Of a DNA stretch of 64,000 bases, positions 11,074 through 21,999 are shown one piece after another. Made by a program: the position numbers and the translations under genes. The stretch spans positions 310,001-374,000 of the forward strand of contig JAOWCC010000026.1 of NCBI GenBank assembly GCA_030867875.1. The letters are read 5' to 3'. The DNA is from Actinernus sp. WN-2022. Lineage: Eukaryota; Cnidaria; Anthozoa; Actiniaria; Actinernidae. Every line of letters starts with the position of its first letter. Position 1 is the first letter of the stretch. The notes under the pieces are model-generated. The model ran no database searches. It had not been told where the DNA came from and saw only the letters and a program-made list of their open reading frames with translations.

Positions 11074-11461
11074 AATAAAGAGATGTAGAATGAAATGAGG
11101 TTAAGGGTCTCGTCTCTTAGGGGCGGCACTGTGAAGGGAGGAGTGGCACTTCCATATCTTATTAATGACAATACCCGAGGCAGAATAATAAACTATTCAC
11201 GATCATCAGACTGGAAACATTATCGCATTCGCGCACCGCTGCAAGATGGGGAGTGAGTCCAACCATAGTTAATAGAGTGGAACTATGGTCCAACTGGGCA
11301 GCCGGGGACAAGTGGAGCTGGTCGCAAATCGACTTCTTTTCGTGAATAAACCACTGGAATTAGATGTCTGATAATGCAGTTCTGTCTCAACTTCACTGAT
11401 TTGATTTTCTTGGCCAATACCTTTAGCTTTGCCCTTTAATTTTCCATCAGTTCACGAGAAT

Positions 11462-11835
11462 TTGATTTAGCGCCCTGGGCGGTTATTTAATTTTTGGAGC
11501 TGAAGAGTGGGCGCTTATATTGGAGAGAGCGAGAGCTTCGAGAAATTTGCAAGAAATTTGAACAAGAAATATTACACTTGAGTGAACTGTGCTCGCATAT
11601 GGACATTTCAGTAATTGCCTTAGAATGCATGGCAGATGAACAGGCAAGAGTAAAGATATACCTACCATATTAATAGATGCTCCAGCAATTGTATTTTTAA
11701 AGGCGCTTATTGGAATCGAGGGGGGAGAGGGAAGCCTATTGGAAAGGGGGCGCTTATTAAAAAATACGGTCAAAGGGGGGCGCTTATTAGAGAGGGGCGC
11801 TTACTGGAAGGGGAACGCTAAATCGAATTTTTACC
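11462..11835. repeat. Repeat with recurrent GGCGCTTATT motif
   Basis: GGCGCTTATT or a one-base variant occurs at about 11508, 11702, 11748, 11779 and 11799, in the same orientation and tightly spaced toward the right end. The block looks like one end of a non-coding element, but its partner terminus was not found. Confidence 0.45.
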
Positions 11836-12159
11836 GTATGTGAAAAAAAATTGCTTTGTAAACACCCAAACGCGGCCGCGCCCCGTGGGCCCTGGTAACA
11901 AGATTATACTTCCGGTTTCACAAAAGCATGAAACTGAATTCGTCAAACAGAAAAAAGTCAATCCTTTTACACAAAAAAATTTGCCCAGAAGTCGCATTGC
12001 ACAGAGCCAAGCGAAAAAAAATTAAAACACGGAAGTTATGACCATCTAACTGTTAAAACTGTCGGGAAAAATTCTAAAAAAAAAAAAATTTCGGTGTTTC
12101 GAAAAACACATGCTACACATTTTGGGTCAGACCAATGATATATAGAGGTTATTGCCCAA

Positions 12160-12282
12160 GCGTGAAGATGGGGGGATATTGGTCGAGTTGTTTTTGTGTG
12201 TGTATGGACCGAGCCCGAAGAGCGAGGTCCATACACACGCAAAAAAAGAACGAGACCAAGCAATATTCCACCATCATGTTTT
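12160..12282. mobile_element. Palindromic fold-back MITE
   Basis: A strong hairpin is formed by TGTGTGTATGGACC near 12197-12210 and its complement from 12226. The pairing extends outward through matching GGTC and AATATT blocks to about 12163 and 12280. The loop is about 15 bp. It is non-coding. Confidence 0.6.
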
Positions 12283-13502
12283 ATTATGTCTTTTGTTGAA
12301 CCACATCTGTTCTTCAGTTCGTTTTTTTTCAACGATACATGTACCACTGCAATAGTTTCTTTTGCAAGCTACAGTAGCATTGTGTCTGATTGGTCAGTTC
12401 AATGAGAAGTCATTTCTGATTGGCTGAGGGTAAGATTGAAATCCGTTCAATGTTAAGTAGATTTGGTGTAAGAAAGTGAAATTCAGTTACGAGACCCGGA
12501 ATTTACCTCGATTTATCGGGGGAAAAAACAGCAAAGAAAATCCGGCTAAATGTGTACCAAAACTCTTCAACTCGTCTTACTTGTCATCGTCATCGCTTAG
12601 GACAATCTGGCGCCATTTCTTGTGAAGTCCTTCAATATTTTGCAAAACATGGTTTTCTGTCCCGTGTTCAGTGTTGACTTGAATCACAGGCAGCCCAGAC
12701 TCGACATATATTTCCCGCTTATTAGTCTGTTACCTGTGGTATGTTTCATAAGCGATCTCGGAAGAGTTTATATAATTCCTCCTTGTGGATTCTCTTTTCC
12801 GATTCCTACGAAAAAAATCTTCAATAAAAAAAGATTGATACTTAATGAAGTTGTGTGAGTGGTTTTGGGGCGATTTTGGGACTTCTAAGGGACGGACCAT
12901 TAGAAAAGTTATGGGGGGGGGGGGGGGGGGGGGGGATTCTCAAGCTGCATGCATTTTTTTTACTGCAGTTTGCTGTGCAGCAATTTTTTTTTCGGCTAAG
13001 ATCTCATGCACGTTTTTTTTTTTTGAAAATATTTTATGTACTAATCTATTCAATTTGGAATATTAAGTTATTCCAAATTTAGCTATCTTTGTACTTAACA
13101 GTTCTTGTCCTAAGTAAACCTTAAGAGCCATGCCCCTGTGAAAATCTTTTTTTTTTTATCAGGGCTAGCGTGCCCATATTAAAAGTTATACTTTAATATC
13201 GATACCTATAAAAGTGTACAGCTGCATCACCTTACATGGCAAATGTTGTTTATGATTCAAGCTCAGCGAGACCAGTGAAAATCCCATTAAAACAAATATT
13301 TTTGAGACGAAAAGTTATGTAAATTTCTTGTGTAAATTTCTCCTGCCTTTTAATAGTGGATAAATCAAAGGATACATACGTGTACCTCTCACAAAAGAGT
13401 TGCTGCAACAAAAACACAGTGCGATAGAAGGAAACCATTTGGAGTTGATGGCATCCCTGTACATTTGTGCAGTCCCTGGCGTCTGCCTTGCCTCTCTCCC
13501 TA

Positions 13503-13625
13503 GCCTGCGAACAGCATCCCCTACTTGAGGGAGAACGACGATTTCATCGTTTCCGTTTCTCCCCATTCTCTCTACATGGGGAGAAACCGCCGTTCTCCCT
13601 CAAGTAGTAGCCTGTGCACAGCCCG
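13503..13625. repeat. Hairpin repeat, TAGCCTGCGAACAGCATC family
   Basis: CTACTTGAGGGAGAACG near 13522 pairs with CGTTCTCCCTCAAGTAG near 13592. The hairpin is bracketed by TAGCCTGCGAACAG (13503) and TAGCCTGTGCACAG (13609). Related GCAAACAGCATCCTC and GCCTGCGAACAGCATCC sequences occur at about 43570 and, on the other strand, 15418-15437, so it is a dispersed family. Confidence 0.5.
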
Positions 13626-13788
13626 GGAACCCGACCCTGACTGCACCCAAATTATACTCAAATTCTTACCCTGATCTGCCCAAATCAGGTCAAAATCCTG
13701 ACCCTACCTGCCCAAACCGAGCTCAAAACCCTGGCCCACCCCCGCGGCACATACATAATACGTCACAAACAGGAGTACCACCCCAGGG

Positions 13789-15164
13789 TACACAGACCTC
13801 CGTAATCCCTTCAAAGGAAGAAAAGGGTCTGTACTATGGATGAGTTAATCGTGTTCTAGGTCACGTGGATAGATACAGGAATGTTGTAACCAGTCGCTGA
13901 TTGGCTGGTGTCTCATAGCGGGTGCTGATTGGCTTAGCGGTTATGTTGACCTTCGAGCTCGGGTTTTCCCGCGGAGCCAGAACTATTCACTCTGGTTTGG
14001 AATTGTATTAAGACAAATTGCTATGTCATTTTGTGTCCTGTGCTAGGTTATGCATCTATCAGAGGCTTCCCCGAGGGGTCGGCCCCCGGGCTAACCACGG
14101 AGATATGAGGGGGAATACAGGAGGATTGAATGCAAACATTGCCCCTGGTTGGAAAACTGGGGTGGGCGATTTGTTCCTTAAAGATACTATGAAGGTCAGT
14201 GAAGTGTTAATAAAGTTCCATTTTCTGTTGAAAATAGAGTGTTCAATGTTATAGAAATACGGTTAGTAACGAGATTCCAGTAGTCAATTCAGGTCCATCG
14301 GTTTCATTTTGTGCAAAATGACGGGGGATTGTAGGTCGTGGAAGACCTAACTAGGGGACTTTGAAAGGGACGATTCCTCTACCCCTGGGGGAAATCGTCA
14401 AGATTTGTTCTGTCTTTTTACAATCCCCCTGGTCAGCCCGTGGGTCGACCCCTCGGGGAAGCCGCTGATAGGTGCATTAATGATAAGAATATCGTTCATG
14501 GAACTGCTGCATTTCAAGTTAGGCCTAGCTACAAAAATCCCGAAAAATGGCCTAAAATTCTTTCCGGATAATCTACAGAAATGCTCTAAAAATCTCGTAA
14601 ACACTTCTAAAAATCTCTAAAATTATATCTTTAAAATTTTCTTTCGAAATTAGCGTATTTTTGTTCACTGGCACTTGGAGCCTTTAAAACATACTTCTTT
14701 CTCTCTTTCTTCATCTCTTAACTCAACCAGTCCAGCTGCAACTTCAGCAGCCTCGACTGAGTCCGCCATTTTGAACTTACAGGCAAGGCATGCTGGGACT
14801 GCATAACTTCTGGGGGGGGGGGGGGGGGTGGTTGGTTGACAAGCTTCAGAACTACTTAAATACTGCTTATGTTCACACGTTAATTGTTATGAGACTTCTT
14901 TTTTTCTTCTAAAAATCCGTTAGGCTCTAAAAATCCCCCCCAAAATCCGTAGGCCTATTTCAAGTCTGGGAAGAAATTATTTCCCTCGAATTTCAAGTGA
15001 AAAGAAATAGCCTCGGCGGTCAGGCGAGTTCGGCTACGAGCGCGAATTCTCAAACATCGAGTTCACATGGTTCTCAAACTCAAGAGTTTATCCAATCTTC
15101 AACTCCCTCGAGGAAAGAAAGATCTCCAAATCCCTTCCTTTGAAGGGATTACGCCGTCTGTGTA
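13789..15164. mobile_element. TIR element of about 1.4 kb
   Basis: The terminal segment 13789-13820 (TACACAGACCTCCGTAATCC onward) matches the complement of 15134-15164 across about 31 bp, with a small difference after TACACAGAC. It is nested inside the larger inverted-repeat element and hosts a 426-bp Harbinger-like MITE. I could not define the TSD. A run of about 17 G lies inside at 14812-14828. Confidence 0.55.
14051..14476. mobile_element. 426-bp MITE with TTA duplication, Harbinger-like
   Basis: The ends TGCATCTATCAGAGGCTTCC and TGCACCTATCAGCGGCTTCC (the latter on the complement of the right end) form TIRs of about 50 bp continuing through CCGAGGGGTCG. A 3-bp TTA flanks them at 14048-14050 and 14477-14479. 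TTA is the target class of PIF/Harbinger transposons. It is non-coding. Confidence 0.75.
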
Positions 15165-15863
15165 TAGGCTATCGGAGAAGGAAATTTATTTATTTTCCCG
15201 CTTCGCAGCGTCCTCCCTCTTTGTCTCTTGCATTGCCATTAACAATAGGAAATGAACAATCTGAAATCTACAATGTGTACCGTCTAGCGTTTCTCGGCCA
15301 ATGGAAATCGAAATGTAGTTTATGCAAAATTATGACAGAACACGATTAACGACAGTGTAGCACAGACGTCCCTAGTTTTGAGGGGAGACGTACGGCTGTA
15401 CACAGGCTATCAAGTAGAGGATGCTGTTCGCAGGCTACTATCTCCCCCTCCATGTATGATTTTTTTTTCTGTGTTGCTGGCTGTGCATGGATATTTTTTT
15501 GATAATTTTCCCTTGTATGGATTTTTTTTTGGGAATTCCCCCACCCCCCCCCCCCCCCCCCCCCATAACTTTTCTAATGGTCCGTCCCTAAAGCAGTTTA
15601 TTAGGCCTCGAAGTTTTGACGGTTGGACGCGTGTTACCTCATTAGTACTGGTCTGGTTCTGATGGGATGAAAAATCGCCCAAATGCGCTGAAATTGCACA
15701 CAGACACAGCCCAATAACTGACCAACACACAGGTAAAGTCTTGTTTCTTTTATTTCAATATTTACAGAATTATTGCAATTTCTAAAAACTCTCTCAATTC
15801 CCAGTCAAGTCTTGTAAAATAAACGGAAATCAAAAACCATACGCTTGGGTAGCCTGTGATTAG

Positions 15864-16170
15864 CGGCGGGTGTAAAGTACAGGTCAGGTCACAGGTCAGG
15901 TCACGTTTACCTGTGAACCCTAGCCCTAGGCTAGGTGAGTGAGAACCCGTCGTTTACTAGCCTGCTTGCCGGCTCTCCTGTAATTTTTTTCGGTCGTTGG
16001 TGACCCAATCCGAAAAGAAACGACCAAAAAAAAATACAGAAGAGCCGGCAATCAGGCTAGTCGTTTACCTGTGAACTCGTCCGATGGTTAGGGTTAGGTT
16101 TGTGGTTTAGGTCAGGATTTCTCTTAGAATTAACAACCTGACCTGTGACCTGTACTTTACACCCGCCGCT
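15864..16170. mobile_element. hAT-like non-autonomous element with 8-bp duplication
   Basis: The ends match as inverted repeats (CGGCGGGTGTAAAGTACAGG). An 8-bp direct repeat GTGATTAG lies at 15856-15863 and 16171-16178. The right end read inward begins CAGCGGCGGG, a hAT-like start; the left end seems to have lost one AGC unit. An 8-bp TSD is the hAT hallmark. It contains a 102-bp element. Confidence 0.75.
15958..16059. mobile_element. 102-bp MITE with 9-bp duplication
   Basis: The TIRs start TAGCCTG and continue through GCCGGCTCT and AATTTTTTTCGGTCG. The 9-bp direct repeat GTCGTTTAC flanks it (15949-15957 and 16060-16068). The 9-bp duplication points to a MULE-like family, as for 1617-1758. 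It is the innermost element of a nested stack. Confidence 0.8.
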
Positions 16171-17033
16171 GTGATTAGACATACATGATTTGTGTCTATG
16201 AGGTAGACACGCGGCCAACCGTCAAAACTTCGAGGCCTAATAAACTGCTTTAGAAGTCCCAAAATCGCCCCAAAACCACTCACACAATTTCATTAAGTAT
16301 CAATCTTTTATTATTGAAATTTTTTTTCGTAGGAATCGGAAAAGAGAATTCACAAGGAGCAATAATTATATAAACTCTTCCGAGATTGCTTATGAAACAT
16401 ACCACAGGTAACCCAACAGACTAATAAGCGGGAAATATATGTCGAGTCTGGGCTGCCTGTGCTTGTGTGAATGCTGAACGGATGGTTTTCAAATTTAGCC
16501 GACGTTCCTTGCCCTGCTGAACGGAGAGCTCCCATCGTTTGGACTTCTAAAGACTTCTTAAGCGATTTGGAATTCGCCTCCTTTCATGATATTCGTTGTG
16601 AAGCCTTGGTTCGTGTAATGTCTGTAAATGCTTCGCTGAAATATAGTCAGTACAGTGACATCGCTTGGCTCGAGCTTCGCCGTTTCTCTTCAAATTATTT
16701 TTGAAGAACCGACAAAGTAGCAGGTTCAACTAAATTTCAGGTATGTTTTATCACAGTTAACTATGGTTTTATTAGCTTGTTTTGATTCTTGAAAACGTTT
16801 TCAGGTGAATTTGTGTCAATGTGTTTTGGCTGGTATTCAGAAAAGTCGGCTTTTTCTTCGGGTAGAAGAGCACAGAATGCGTCATCAGAATGGAATTTAT
16901 GAATATATATTCAGTCCATTGAATTTAGTGAACATGGGCTGAAATCACTGTAGATTTCCTCTTGGTATGATTCTAATCAATATCTTTCATAAGCCTTGAT
17001 GTATTGTTGGTAGGTAACCCTGTCGTTGCTCCG

Positions 17034-17763
17034 AGTGTGGAAATGTGGAAATGTGGCAATGTGGAAATGTGACAGAACGTACTGGTGGTCACCCTGTCCT
17101 TCCTCCGAGTGTGGAAATGTGGCAATGTGGCAATGTGGCAATGTGGCAATGTGGAAATGTGACGGAAAGTACTGGTGGTCACCCTGTCCTTCCTCCGAGT
17201 GTGGAAATGTGGCAATGTGGCAATGTGGCAATGTGGCAATGTGGAAATGTGACAGAACGTACTGGTGGTCACCCTGTCCTTCCTCCGAGTGTGGAAATGT
17301 GGCAATGTGGCAATGTGGAAATGTGACAGAACGTACTGGTGGTCACCCTGTCCTTCCTCCGAGTGTGGAAATGTGGCAATGTGGCAATGTGGCAATGTGG
17401 AAATGTGACAGAACGTACTGGTGGTCACCCTGTCCTTCCTCCGAGTGTGGAAATGTGGCAATGTGGCAATGTGGCAATGTGGAAATGTGACGGAACGTAC
17501 TGGTGGTCACCCTGTCGTTGCTCCGAGTGTGGAAATGTGGAAATGTGGAAATATGACGGAACGTACTGTTGGTCACCCTGTCCTTCCTTCGAGTGTGGAA
17601 ATGTGGAAATCTGGCAATGTGGAAATGTGACGGAACGTACTGTTGGTCACCCTGTCGTTGCTCCGAGTGTGGAAATCTGGCAATGTGGAATTGTGACGGA
17701 GCGTACTGTTGGTCACCCTGTCGTTGCTCCGAGTGTGGAAATGTGGAAATCTGGCAATGTATT
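17034..17763. repeat. Minisatellite array, left arm
   Basis: About nine higher-order units of 70-85 bp, each with a variable number of 9-bp blocks (GGCAATGTG or GGAAATGTG) followed by a conserved spacer containing GAACGTACTGGTGGTCACCC. The number of 9-bp blocks varies from unit to unit. Long open frames across the array in several frames are a by-product of the periodicity. Confidence 0.9.
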
Positions 17764-18424
17764 TTTTTACATGTCAGGTGGTTGATGACATTATAAATTG
17801 TTCAATATTTCCCTAAATTCCTCAAGATGATTCTAGTTTTTTTTACTTTTGTTACTTCCTGCTAGCTTGATAAGAAAAAAAGTGAAATTGCTCTTCTACG
17901 TTTGCAACTTGCATGTAATTTTGACTGTTTCTCTTTCTACTGTCTTTTTCTTGACAGAGTAGATGGTGTTGGAGATGTGAGACTTAATTATTTTCAACAA
18001 AAATTGCCTGGCTTGGCCTTAATAGAGATTGTGGATCTACAGACATGAATGTCATCCGGGCCATTTTTGACATATCACACTTCTGTGTTGATCCCGCTTA
18101 AAGGGGCTGTGTGTTGACATTATGCCATCTCAAACATGTTTTAACAATAACAGGTTTGGTTTAATTATGACAAAATAATGCAAATGCTATAATGCCAAAT
18201 AAAGAAATATATGGTATGTGGTTCTGCTGACCAAGCTTTACATTAGAGAATTGCTATGGTTTTATGGACACCTTTAAAATGTAAACTGCCAGCTGGTGCA
18301 AAAAGTGTGACAAATAACAAGTTAGTATCTTGGGCTACTGACCTTTTTTTCTTACAAATATTAACCAGAACCACATACGAGTAATTCTATGTTTTTATTT
18401 GGTCTACATTTAAGTTACATATTA

Positions 18425-18809
18425 GCTGCGGTTACACTACCCCAGATAAAGTAGTTTACTCTGTAAAACTGGCCCCAATAAAATCCATCTGGGGTTTAAA
18501 TTTACCTGGGTAAAGCGGTTACACGAAGACCGTTGAATATCACGCCCCAGTAACTTTGTGGCGCGAAGGCCTATTGTACTGTCAGATCCTCGAAATTTCA
18601 TTGGCTGAACTATCTGGGGTCGCAACTATACCCCTAAGACTTATCTTGGGTTCTATCAAGAGAAAGTTCCATTGTTCTTTCTTTTGTAACTATGGAAATA
18701 TACCTAGGTACGTTTTCTCCTGGGGAAAGCGGTTATAGACATGAAAACACTAATTTTGCCTGGTAAATTTCCAATATACCTAGTAAAACTGGTCTAGTGT
18801 AACCGCAGC
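18425..18809. mobile_element. 385-bp MITE with TATTA duplication
   Basis: The TIRs begin GCTGCGGTTACACTA at both ends. TATTA flanks the element at 18420-18424 and 18810-18814; because the ends are partly palindromic the true TSD could be 3 to 5 bp. It lies inside the fold-back element interior. It is non-coding, with internal GCGGTTA repeats. Confidence 0.75.
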
Positions 18810-19668
18810 TATTATTGCCATTTAAAAAAAATGTGACTGACCCAACTACACTATACTTGTGGGTGAATCCATACAAAGGATACTCGTAGTGTGTGTAATA
18901 TGCAAATTTACTTATTTACTTATTTATCAGGGAAAATTATGCATATCCAAGGGAGGGGTGGGTGGGTAGTTTACCAGTAACCGGGATTGAGCCAAACAAA
19001 CAGTGGAAATATGTATCATGTTACTGTAGTTCTGGAAATTGAAAAACACTGTTACTGTTATGATTATTAGTGATAATAAAATCATTTTAATCAACAAGGC
19101 AGTTTTGCCTATTGCAGTTGCTTTAAAGAGTGATCATGGTCTCCCTAACGTCCTTGTACTAAAACAAGGAGCAAGCGAAAGCGGCCGCGACAGCTCCAGA
19201 AATTTCAAGCAAATTTCAATGGACAAATATTGTCCTGATCATGAGGGGATCCAAAATACTGAAAATATTGCCTATATATATATAGCGAAAAGTTAAGAGG
19301 TTATAGCCCGTTATAGTTTACTGTACAGTTCGACCGAGTTAGTCGGGTGCAAATTGTAAAGAGAGGTTATTAGTCGGCTGAATCGGCATCTAACATGGCT
19401 CTGTATTTGCCAAAAACTTTTTTTGTTTGTGGGAAGCCATTTGACTGTAATTAAACTCGAAAATATACGTTGTCGTTCTTGTGCGCGTTTCTGGCGTTCT
19501 TGGCAGAATTATACAACGAAGGCGTGTTAACACGAAATCCAGAGTTCCAGAGAGGTACATGTAGGAGTTAGTTTTCAGGTTAGCTGGTGATCGAGTTACC
19601 TGAGTACTTGCACGGTTGTAACTTCTTCGTGAAGCGAAGCAAAACATGGCGGGCCCGTTAAGTGCCAC

Positions 19669-20100
19669 AGGGTGACCAACAGTACGTTCCGTCACATTTC
19701 CACATTGCCAGATTTCCACATTTCCACACTCCGAGCAAAGACAGGGTGACCAACGGTACGTTCCGTCACATTCCACATTGCCAGATTTCCACATTTCCAC
19801 ACTCGGAGGAAGGACAGGGTGACCAACAGTACGCTCCGGCACATTTCCACATTGCCACATTTCCACACTCGGAGGAAGGCCAGGGTGACCACCAGTACGT
19901 TCCGTCACATTTCCACATTGCCAGATTTCCACATTTCCACACTCGGAGCAAGGACAGGGTGACCAACAGTACGTTTCGTCACATTTCCACATTGCCAGAT
20001 TTCCACATTTCCACACTCGGAGCAAGGACAGGGTGACCAACAGTACGTTCCGTCACATTTCCACATTGCCAGATTTCCACATTTCCACACTCGGAGCAAC
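19669..20100. repeat. Minisatellite array, right arm (inverted)
   Basis: About six units complementary to the left-arm array: TTCCACATTGCCAGATTTCC blocks alternate with GGTGACCAACAGTACGTTCC spacers. It is shorter than the left array, so the two arms have changed copy number independently. Confidence 0.9.
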
Positions 20101-20628
20101 GACAGTCAAGGCTTATGAAAGATATTGATTAGAATCATATCAAGAGGAAATCTACAGTGATTTCAGCCCATGTTCATTAAATTCTATGAACTGAATATAT
20201 ATTCATAAATTCCATCTGATGACGCATTCTGTGCTCTTCTACCCGAAGAATAAGCCAAAAAGTCGGAAAATATAACTGTCTTTCTTTTATTTGACGTTGT
20301 CATGCCTTTCTCTGTGTTGTATAAAACATTGCTTTCTGGCAAACGGTTTTGCAATGTTATTTATCTCAGTTCTGTCATTACTTTTTATGTTATACTTTGA
20401 GTTAAAAACGTATTTTTTCGTTGATTTTTTCACTAAACGTTTCGTGTGGAAACAATCTCAATCGACTATTCGATCTAGCTCGCAGGCCGCAGCGGTCCAA
20501 AACCATACTGACCGGTCGTACGGCGATTTACCGGACTGTTGAAGAACCAATCAGCTTGCCATATAATAAATGAAAATATGATAGCACTATCCCAAAGAAA
20601 TCATGAAATAATTCAATTTTTCTGCCTC

Positions 20629-20651
20629 GATGACGTCATGATGACGTCATT
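20629..20651. promoter_or_regulatory. Two adjacent TGACGTCA (CRE-like) palindromes
   Basis: TGACGTCA occurs at 20631-20638 and again at 20642-20649. It is the perfect CREB/ATF consensus. No adjacent promoter or gene start is identified, so function is speculative. Confidence 0.35.
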
Positions 20652-21109
20652 AAAATATAAAGGTCCGTCTCCCAGGATATTAATTATTTTACTCAAATTG
20701 TTGGAGTTTTATGGCGTTTTAATTCTACATAGCAACGGCCCAAAATAATTGGTAAACACACCCAAGGTTCTCTAAACTGTTTGTTTCTATTGAAGAACGT
20801 TATGTAAATAACCTGAATAAGAGATTTTAATTACGAACTAGATAATTATGTACATCTTATTTAATTCAAGACCATTTCTCAGTTCTAGTTCTAAAAGATA
20901 GCAGTATTGAGGTAAATACTGTTTGATAATAATAAAGTCGTACAGGACAGTGAACCAGCCACAGGGAACCCATGTTGGCGCTTTCATTATATAAATCAAG
21001 TGTATTATTGTTCATTATTCTTTAAATAACTCGTGTTGAATGCTAATTCCTTAAAGAATTATATTCTGTGGCGTTTCGATCTTCGATAAAAACAAACATA
21101 AAATCGCAG

Positions 21110-21606
21110 GTTACTGTTGGTCTCCCTGTGGTCGTAGTTATGGTCACGTGTTTAGGCCTGGTAGCTCAGTTTACTGCACGTTTGTGTGGTTATGTGTTCT
21201 TCGGAAATTATGCTTCAAGTTTTCTCTGTTTCTGCATCGTTTTTATATTAATACTCTTTAATATCTTATGCATAAAGGTAAGTATCTTCTGTTTATGTTT
21301 AAGGTAATGAGTTTGCTTTCAATGTTATGCTTAATTTTGGGCAAAACGAGAGCTGGTGTCGTGTCTAGTCTGATTCGACTCTCTAGACTCTAGTTTCAGA
21401 TTTGCGGGAATAATAATTTGCGGATTAAAAAGTATAAAACGAGATGGCCTTTAACCGTTAACGTGAACTTTTTCTTTTCAGAGGATAAGAAAGGAAACGA
21501 CGACAGGTTTCGTGGCAAAGCTGCACTTCCATGCGGCCGGTCGACAAACAATTCACAGACACAGCTGTTGATGGACACGCTGGTTTTTGAACTTCTCGCA
21601 TTTCAG
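21110..21606 (+). CDS. Possible small membrane-protein exons
   Basis: An open segment ending at donor AAG|GTAAGT (21278/21279) encodes two hydrophobic stretches, VTVGLPVVVVMVTCLGLVAQ and a second one around SSFLCFCIVFILILFNILCI, compatible with two membrane helices. A candidate next exon starts after TTCTTTTCAG near 21481. In the matching phase it gives a basic tail ending at TGA near 21571; in another phase it stays open to a donor CAG|GTAAGC near 21606. I do not recognise the family, the 5' exon is not found and the upstream acceptor is weak. It could be a real host gene fragment or chance. Confidence 0.3.
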
Positions 21607-21999
21607 GTAAGCACTTGTGAGCCACTGGTTTATAATGTTCATTGACCTGAGGTAAAGAGTCAGTTTTGTTTCCACGAGACCCCGAATTTCATTCAACATA
21701 GGGACATTACGTAACGGAATTGTCGGAAACATCCAGAACGACGGAGAGAAACAACTCAATCGGTCTCTATTTACCATATTAGGAATTACATACAATATGA
21801 TACAATACAATTTATGATACATTTTAAGCTATACAATTTAATGCGATACAATTTAACAAATGGTAATAAAAAAAAGAAAAGAAAAAAAAGAATATGGATG
21901 GCTGACTGGCTGAGAAACCCCAGGCATGAGGATTGAAAGCGCCAGTCACCAGATACATGTATATACAATACATGTAGGATGGTTTCTATAGGATTGGTA

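Larger units (their letters stand above)
15591..16250. mobile_element. 660-bp TIR element with TA duplication
   Basis: TIRs of about 50 bp begin AAGCAGTTTATTAGGCCTCG at each end. TA dinucleotides flank them (15589-15590 and 16251-16252). The sister arm of the host inverted repeat has a single TA at the corresponding site (12886-12887), so the insertion is directly visible. A TA target suggests a Tc1/mariner-type origin. It carries a nested hAT-like element. Confidence 0.75.
12686..16463. mobile_element. Long inverted-repeat element hosting nested insertions
   Basis: The left arm (12686 to about 12935) is the reverse complement of sequence at 16252-16463 continued at about 15540-15589. Outer ends read CACAGGCAGCCCAGACTCG. 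Both arms reach a homopolymer run, G at about 12916-12935 and C at about 15542-15564. The right arm is split by a 660-bp insertion (15591-16250) that the left arm lacks. No clear TSD was seen at the outer ends. The interior holds several smaller elements. Confidence 0.7.
16850..20257. mobile_element. Fold-back element with minisatellite-filled arms, MULE-like
   Basis: The left arm, from 16850 through the array ending near 17763, is mirrored by the right arm (about 19669 to 20254). The outer 170 bp of each arm are clearly the same sequence inverted (shared TCTTCGGGTAGAAGAGCACA). A 9-bp direct repeat AAAAGTCGG lies at 16841-16849 and 20258-20266, with a 3-bp gap on the right side. The interior (17764-19668) has no recognisable gene and carries a nested MITE. 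Long arms and a 9-bp duplication fit a non-autonomous MULE or fold-back element. Confidence 0.7.

Noticed and set aside
16973..17785. Long open frames on both strands across the minisatellite, encoding Cys/Trp-rich repeats
   Set aside because: Openness follows from the repeat period and the lack of stop words in the unit. The frames change with unit length and there is no start, domain or splice context.
17034..20100. CRISPR-like repeat/spacer pattern in the arrays
   Set aside because: The units are direct minisatellites with variable 9-bp blocks and no unique spacers. The genome is eukaryotic.
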